A DNA stretch of 64,000 nt from Melastoma dodecandrum (taxonomy: Eukaryota > Streptophyta > Magnoliopsida > Myrtales > Melastomataceae), in the NCBI GenBank assembly GCA_029817715.1, contig JARUPY010000387.1, forward strand, positions 2,480,001 through 2,544,000. Reading direction: 5' to 3'. Below are positions 58,155-64,000 of this stretch, piece after piece (position 1 is the stretch's first letter; the number at the start of each line of letters is the position of its first letter). A program made the position numbers and the translations under genes. Below the pieces are notes generated by a model that had not been told where the DNA came from, did not search any database, and worked only from the letters and a program-made list of their open reading frames with translations.

Positions 58155-60786
58155 AGGAGAAATGCTATCAACTGATTGGGTTTCCTACTGGATTTTCTAG
58201 TGGCAATAGAGGTGGACGAGGTAGAGGAACACGCTTTGTTTCAACCAGAAGAGTTAATCAACTCAGTGTGGCAGAACAGACTAAACAACAGGAGGGTTTG
58301 GTGATGGCTTCTGAGTTGGGTCTTTCAAAGCAGCAGGTTCAGAAATTAATGGCCATACTTAAAGAAGATCAGTCTGTTGTCTCGGGTGAACCATCTACTT
58401 CCTCTGTTTCTCTTCTTGAAAATCAAGCAGGCAAGAATTCTTTGATTCGAGTACTTTCTGCTCATAGTAAACCTTTCATTTCTAAACTTTGGATTGTGGA
58501 CACAGGTGCTACAGACCATATAGTGGCAGATTTGTCTTTGCTGACAAATGTTAAGCAATTATCTGTTTCTTTAAAAATACAGCTTCCCAACAGTTCTTTT
58601 GTTTTAGATACTCATACTGGTCTGTGTCATTTGGATAAATACTTATGTTTGCAAGATGTCTTGTTCGTTCCAAATTTCAAGTTCAATCTTATTTCTGCTA
58701 GCAAACTTGCTTTGCACAACAAGATTTGTTTGATATTTCTTAGAGAATTTTGTTTTATCCAGGACTTGCGAAGCTCGATGACGATTGGGTTGGCTAAGCA
58801 AAAAGATGGGCTCTATATGATGGAAGAAATGGAGGATCGCTCCAAACAGAGTACTGATGATCCTTCAAACAGTTGCTTGTTGCTTTCTAATCATAAGAGC
58901 ATTAGTAATAGTGTTTCTTCAAATCATGTACTTTCTGAAAAATTCGATTTGTGGCATTCAAGACTTGGTCATGCATCAATAGAAAAGATGAGGGTGTTGA
59001 ATAAGATGGATGTTTCCATTTCTATCATTCCGGATAATGTTTGTACTTCTTGTCATGAATCAAAACAAAAACGATGGTCTTTTCCATTAAGTTCTTCTAC
59101 TAGTTCAGCACCTTTTGAATTAATACGCTGTGATATTTGGGGTCCATATTCTCATGAAGCTATAGGAGGTTTTAGATACTTTCTGTCCATAATGGATGAT
59201 TATACTAGAGGCACATGGCTTTATCTCATGCGCTATAAATCTGAAGGACAAGGGTATCTGAAACAATTTCATATGCTTGTTAAAACTCAATTTGGTGGAG
59301 TAGTGAAAGTAATAAGGACAGATAATGGCTCAAAATTTTTCCTGAAAGACTTATACACTGCGCATGGTATTCTGCATCAAGTAACTTGTGTTGAGACTCC
59401 TCAACAGAATGGAATTGTTGAAAGAAAACATCAACATCTTCTTCAGGTAGAACGTGCTTTATTGTTTCAGGCTAAGATGCCTCTTCAGTTTTGGGGTTAT
59501 GCTGTTCTCAGTGCTACTTACATCATTAATAGACTTCCTTCCAAATGTTTGAAATTTCAGACACCTTATGAGGTGCTTTTTAGACAGAGGCCTCTGTTTC
59601 ATAGTATGCGAGTTAAAGAGGTATGCAAGTTAAAGAGGTGGTATGCAAGTTAAAGAGGTCCTTATATGGTCTCAAACAGGCCTCTAGGCAATGGAACTGC
59701 AAGCTTACAGAATGCTTGCTGGCTGGTGGTTTTAGTCAATCAAAGGTGGAGTATTCTTTGTTTACTAAACAAAGCAAAGAAGGGTTTGTTGCTATACTTG
59801 TATATGTTGATGACATAGCAATTACAGGGTCAAATGAGCAAGTAATTGACAGCTTATAAAGGCATCTTGAAAGTCATTTTAAAGTAAGAAACTTGGGTGA
59901 TCTAAAGTACTTTCTGGGATTGGAGATTGCGAGATCAAACAAAGGTATTTTTCTTTCTCAAAGGGCTTATACACGGCGGCTCTTAGAAGATATGAGAAAA
60001 TTGGCTGTTAAACCCAGTATGGTACCAATGCAGCCAAATCTGAAGCTGGTGCATGATGATGAATCAGGGCCTGTTGATGTAACTTCCTACAGTCAATTGG
60101 TTGGTAAATTGATTTATCTGGGTATTACAAGACCTGATATAGCCTATTCTGTACATTTGTTGGCTCAGTTCATGGACTTTCCAACACAGAGGCACTGGGA
60201 TTCAGCATGTGGCGTGTTAAGGTACCTTAAGGCTACTCCAGGGCAAGGTGTTCTGTTCTCAAGCAACTCAGAGCTAAAATTGGTGGCCTATATAGACAGT
60301 GATTGGGGAGGTTGCTTGGAGACAAGAAAATCAACTACAGGGTTTTGTGTCTTCCTGGGAGAATCCTTAATAAGCTGGAAATTCAAGAAACAATCCACTG
60401 TTTCCAGGTCGTCCACTGAAGCAGAGTATAGGGCAGTGGCTGCAACAACTGCAGAAATTGTTTGGCTTATATCATTGCTTAAAGATTTTGGGGTAGCATC
60501 TGTAGAACCTGTTCAGCTTCATTGCGACAACAAGTCCGCAATCTACTTGAGCAAGAATCCGGTTCTACACGAGAGGACTAAACATCTTGAGATTGATTTG
60601 CATTTTGTGAGAGAAAAGGTGGTAGCGGGACAAATCCAGGTTATACATTTGCCCACACATTTGCAAGTTGCTGATTTGCTAACTAAAGCTCTGCATCCGT
60701 CGAGGTTTCAATTTCTTGTTGGCAAGATGGGATTGTTGGATATTTACAAGTCCCATCTTGAGGGGAGTGTCAACGGATGTCCTTGA
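58117..60786 (+). pseudogene. Copia pol remnant (protease, integrase, RT fragment, RNase H)
   Basis: From the zinc knuckle a continuous frame runs to 59653. It includes the protease active site WIVDTGATDH, the GAG-pre-integrase block LWHSRLGHASIEKM, and the integrase core with Asp in CDIWGPYS, Asp in RTDNGSKF and Glu in NGIVERKHQ. The integrase tail ends early and the N-terminal part of reverse transcriptase is missing. At the junction a 17-base unit occurs three times (59604, 59621, 59641). The frame resumes with SLYGLKQASRQWN and LVYVDDIAITGS. It is cut by TAA at 59857-59859 and continues through RNase H (YIDSDWGGC, SRSSTEAEYRAVA) to 60786. The element cannot be autonomous. Confidence 0.9.
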
Positions 60787-61000
60787 AGGCTGCAGCTGTA
60801 CAGAGTGAGTGAAGTAGGAAGAAGAAGAGATGGGAGGAACATGGGCCATGTGTGGGCTTCGTTAGTTAAGAAGGCTTGTAAATAGAGTTTGTGGTCAAGC
60901 CCGTTATCTACATTGATATATATGTAATTGGTTACATTTGGATTGAATAACAGATATAACAGTTTTCAGTTCCTCTGTTCTTCGTCTCCCTTGAAACGTT
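60771..61000 (+). mobile_element. 3' LTR of the Copia element
   Basis: Starts TGTCAACGGATGTCC directly after the polypurine tract. It overlaps the last codons of pol by 16 bases. A TATATATGTAA stretch near 60917 may be part of its promoter. The right end is only estimated. Confidence 0.6.
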
Positions 61001-61474
61001 TCCTCTGCAACTTGGACTCCGGCTGTGTCTGCTTTGTATTGTAGATCATGTCTGAACATGAATAGGAAAGCCAAAAAAAGGAAGATCTCCTGAACTCGAT
61101 TTTCCTCCACGAAGTCGCCATATTTAGCTACGAAAGATTGGTGGTCTGTACGGGATAAATCTTGATGCAACGACGTAGTTGTTATGTACACTGTGTAACG
61201 TGACATTTTGCAGCTATTTCCAAAAGCACAGAGGTCTTCCTCTGACATAGCTTGCAACTTACTCTAGGCATCCAAAATTTTATCACCTGGGATAGTTTAT
61301 TTTCCTTTTTATGATCTAGTGCTATGATATTAATCAAATGCAGTCAACAATCAAAAAGCAAGAATCTGCAAGCGTTGATTTTTTTTTCTGTCTGCTGTCC
61401 CCCCTGGTAGCAACTATAAATTCTACGAAGAATCGTAAGAATGGAGTGGACGCATATATAATGGAAACAGGAAG
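61001..61474. other. Spacer before the copper transporter pair
   Basis: No gene was recognised. It may include the last bases of the Copia LTR and the leader of the decayed copper transporter. Confidence 0.3.
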
Positions 61475-61851
61475 ATGAGATCGCGCCACGGCAACATCAA
61501 TGGCAACAGCATGATGCATTGGAACAGCTGGCCACAGTTCGCTGTGATACCGATGAGCTTTCTACTGGGGAACACTAGCGCTACACGGAAATCTTATTCC
61601 ACAACTGGCTGGGAAACAACTCCAGCAGGTAATCTCTGTCGATCATCCTTGTGTTTTTACTCACTTTTGTAGCGGAGTTCTCATCCCATTACGAGTTCGT
61701 CAAGTTATCCGAGGTAAACAAGGTCGGTGTCGGCCTATTTAACACTGGTGTGCACAGCGCAAGCGTGGGTGTGACTTACCTGGTCATGCTTGCTGTCATG
61801 TCCTTCAACGGGGGATATTCTTGCCTCAGCCATGCCATCTTTGGAGGTTAA
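61475..61851 (+). pseudogene. COPT copper transporter pseudogene
   Basis: Fragments match the Ctr/COPT fold. An MMHWNSWP start and a Met-Ser-Phe-Tyr-Trp-Gly motif are recoverable only with a one-base shift near 61560. EILFHNWLGNNSSR follows in another frame, then TAA, then SLSIILVFLLTFVAEFSS (TM1). NKVGVGLFNTGVHSASVG and YLVMLAVMSFNGG (TM2) come next. After the GG the expected third helix is out of frame and ends at 61849-61851. There are therefore at least two frameshifts and one stop. The TM2 block is nearly identical in both sequence and order to the intact gene 560 bases downstream, so the two form a tandem duplicate pair of which this one has died. Confidence 0.8.
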
Positions 61852-62431
61852 GATGGTCTCCTCGGGATCAGACGGCAATAAACAATCTGGCTCGTACAAT
61901 AAGCGACCTTCAGAGACTCTGTATGTATCGTACCAATTAGATTATTTGTTCGTTGCACTTTGGAACATCTAATTGACATTTCATGATTTGGTCGGCATCA
62001 TGTTATTAAATTTGATTATAAGAAAATAAAAGCTTTTCAAATGCAAGTTCTGCATTCACGTTATCAGATGAAGGCAACCGCAAAGATCAGACAGGAACAT
62101 AAATCCAATCCAAGATTTATTGGGCAGTGAACTTAGTTCCGTTACGTGTACGTTCAACCGACGGATCGAAGAGGTAATGAACAACGAACACGTCCAGCAG
62201 CACTAGGACGAGTCCAAGAGGCAGCTAGGGTTACCTTTGGGAAGATACAAAGTTTCTTGCAAGTTGGGGTCTCGAATTCCACCCACATTTTTAGTGGTCC
62301 CATCTCATCTCCCCTGTCAAATACATCCTAGAAGAACCAGACTTTCAAAACCCAAGAAGTCATCTTCCTTCCTGCCAATCTTTCTCCACTTTCGAAGCAG
62401 AAAGCATTAGTTCTTGTCTGCAGTTGAAGGC
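61852..62431. other. Spacer between the two copper transporters
   Basis: Contains the leader of the intact COPT gene. No other gene was recognised. Confidence 0.35.
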
Positions 62432-62914
62432 ATGTCTCAAGGTAATGGTCTTGGAGATAACATGACCATGGCAGGTGGTGATGGTGGTAACGGCGGCAGA
62501 GGTGGCATGGTGTACACTCCCATGGTGAAGATGATGCAGATGAGCTTCTACTGGGGGAAAGAAGCCACCGTGCTCTTCTGCAGTTGGCCCGGTGAGGATC
62601 TCGGGATGTATGTGCTGTGCCTACTCTTCATATTCTTTCTGGCTGCAATCCAGGAGATCCTTCACCTTACTATGAATGGTAAACTGGTGGCGGCGCGTAC
62701 CGTTTGGGAGAGTGCTGGTCAGGCTGTTGCCCATGGGCTGAGGATGGTCATGGCTTACCTGGTGATGCTTGCCGTCATGTCCTTCAACGGCGGAGTCTTC
62801 ATCGCAGCTGTTCTCGGCCATGCTTTCGGTTTCTTCATCGTCAAAGCTCGAGCTGCTGCCGCAGGGAATCATATACCAGCCAACAACTCCACTGCTGGCT
62901 CAGATAAACCTTGA
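62432..62914 (+). CDS. COPT/Ctr copper transporter
   Basis: High-affinity Cu(I) uptake channel that works as a trimer. A single exon encodes 160 residues from the ATG at 62432; the frame is open further upstream but without another ATG. The extracellular N-terminus is Gly- and Met-rich (MVYTPMVKMMQMSFYWGKEA). TM1 (LGMYVLCLLFIFFLAAIQEI), a cytosolic loop, TM2 (AYLVMLAVMSFNGGVF with the Met-x3-Met copper filter) and TM3 with the GHAFGFF packing motif follow. The short tail AGNHIPANNSTAGSDKP lacks a clear Cys-x-Cys end. Length fits COPT1/2/6-type proteins. A dead paralogue lies just upstream in the same orientation. Confidence 0.92.
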   Translation: MSQGNGLGDNMTMAGGDGGNGGRGGMVYTPMVKMMQMSFYWGKEATVLFCSWPGEDLGMYVLCLLFIFFLAAIQEILHLTMNGKLVAARTVWESAGQAVAHGLRMVMAYLVMLAVMSFNGGVFIAAVLGHAFGFFIVKARAAAAGNHIPANNSTAGSDKP

Positions 62915-64000
62915 ATCGATGCAGTTTACATCCAAAAACAGAAATACAGAACAGCAAGAAATGATCTACCACTGTTTCTTCCTGGCATCTGTACTTCGAT
63001 TAATGATATACCCATGCGGATGACGATTCAGACAGTCTGAAACAACAAAGCCGCTGAAACCCCATCCAACGCGACACATCCGGTTTGTACATTTAAATAT
63101 TTTCCATACACTACAAAGTACTGCACCCTGTTCTAAAGTTTCGTCTAGCAAAATTTGGTAAAAAATAGATTCCTAGTCCAGAAACGGCCTATGAACGGAA
63201 AATTATTCCTAGGCCATGCCCAAAAGCAAAGGGCAGAGAAGACCCGTTATTCCAAGCACGGATTCATCAATGACCTCGCGAAATCAATTGTCCTGGACTT
63301 TCCCTGGAGGAGCCTTCATTCTCGTCCGATCTGAAGAATTGTGTCCAGAAAAACTGGTTTCGAGAGGACGTTGACGACCCCATGAATGAAAATGCCCATT
63401 GCCATCCGTCTTCTAGCTTATAACTACTACCCACTGTCTCGGCAGCTTTTAAATAAATCCAGCACGAGTAGATGTCCGACTAGAAAGCTCATACCTCAAC
63501 AAAGCCCCGGCCCAGCCACGGAATTACCTGGTAGGTCGATCGGAATCGCCCTCGTCGGCGGGAAGACCTAAAGCTCATCCCAGTCGATCGATCTACCGCC
63601 GAGTCCCCCCCCCCGGTCGACCCTAAGAACGAGCCAAAGCCGATGGTGAACGGCTAGGCGCAATATCGAGGGTGCGCCCGCTTCAGACCCCGCCTGGCGG
63701 CCGGTTCAGTGGTACGAAGGATCTGGGAGGCGTGTAGCTCTGAGGCCTGAGGTCTCAGCTCGGTCTCTTCGAGAGGTTAGCGGCGGAGGCTGAGAGAAGG
63801 GTTTGGGATTGGGATGAGTATGACATTGGGACGAAAGAGACAATCCGTGCTATTATATATTCGTGAAAGTGGATGAACAATTAGGCACTTTAGGGTGCCG
63901 CGCTAAAACGCACCCGCAAAAGAAGACTATTAAAGGGGAGCCCGATCTATTCCTGTCCATGATGCAGTTATGTGAAAATACCTGATTTTTCAAAAAAAAA
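62915..64000. other. Right-edge region after COPT
   Basis: COPT 3' UTR followed by about 900 bases with no recognised gene. A C run is at about 63606-63615. The interval 63530-63800 is GC-richer and could hold a 5' region of a leftward gene. A 29-codon minus-strand frame near 63317-63406 is too short to call. Confidence 0.3.

Larger units (their letters stand above)
53163..61000 (+). mobile_element. Degenerate Ty1/Copia retrotransposon, interrupted by a solo LTR
   Basis: The 5' LTR starts TGTTAACGGATGTCC at 53163 and the 3' LTR starts TGTCAACGGATGTCC at 60771, right after the purine tract TTGAGGGGAG. The 5' LTR is split by a 4.1-kb insertion after 22 bases and resumes at 57306, matching the 3' LTR for only about ten more bases before diverging. 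Most of the 5' LTR is therefore missing. gag and pol remnants lie between 57339 and 60786. The 3' LTR's end was not fixed (about 60960-61010), and no target duplication of the whole element was found. Coding order (protease, integrase, reverse transcriptase, RNase H) is that of Copia. Confidence 0.85.

Noticed and set aside
63317..63406. 29-codon minus-strand frame with a hydrophobic peptide
   Set aside because: Too short and without neighbouring exons that fit.

Overview
This is nuclear DNA from a flowering plant, most likely a eudicot. Genes carry many short introns bounded by GT..AG. The families are plant-specific (phytoene desaturase, RALF, laccase, BSK, DUF3527, LBD, plastid acyl-activating enzyme), and plant transposons are abundant. 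The species cannot be told from the sequence. Exon limits below were read by eye from splice sites and reading phase. Family names rest on remembered motifs, not on a search.

Layout, left to right. A phytoene desaturase gene runs into the window without its first exon (357-3077). A 3-kb transposon with long inverted ends and a decayed plant-mobile-domain gene follows (3178-6200), then an isolated OBAP exon. A plastid S1-domain gene of RLSB type reads leftward, but its middle is missing and a hAT-like element occupies the gap (7108-10088). Three intact rightward genes come next: SEC20 (10977-12501), a cation/calcium exchanger (13179-15477) and a subfamily-XII bHLH factor (18011-19985). Two neighbouring wrecks follow, an LBD pseudogene and a SEC23 pseudogene (about 22.9-25.9 kb). 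Then come an intact 18-exon AAE15/16-type acyl-ACP synthetase (26690-30542), a RALF peptide gene (31724-32065) and a leftward laccase (32981-35065).

From 35.1 to 39.7 kb the DNA is AT-rich, with a diffuse inverted-repeat array. A RING-CH membrane E3 gene (39765-41626) and a leftward BSK pseudokinase gene (42083-45344) are intact. A leftward DUF3527 gene (48182-50707) has several frameshifts. The stretch 51.8-61 kb is repeats: a palindrome-rich element, a second remnant of the mobile-domain transposon, and a dead Copia element. A 4.1-kb solo LTR with a 5-bp target duplication sits inside that Copia element's 5' LTR. The window closes with a tandem pair of copper transporters, one dead and one intact.

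The genes do not form a single pathway. PDS, the S1 protein and the AAE enzyme are plastid-related. SEC20 and SEC23 belong to ER-Golgi traffic. The rest act in signalling, metal transport and lignin or phenolic oxidation. The contrast between cleanly intact genes and heavily damaged neighbours suggests a duplicated block losing redundant copies, with transposon activity superimposed.
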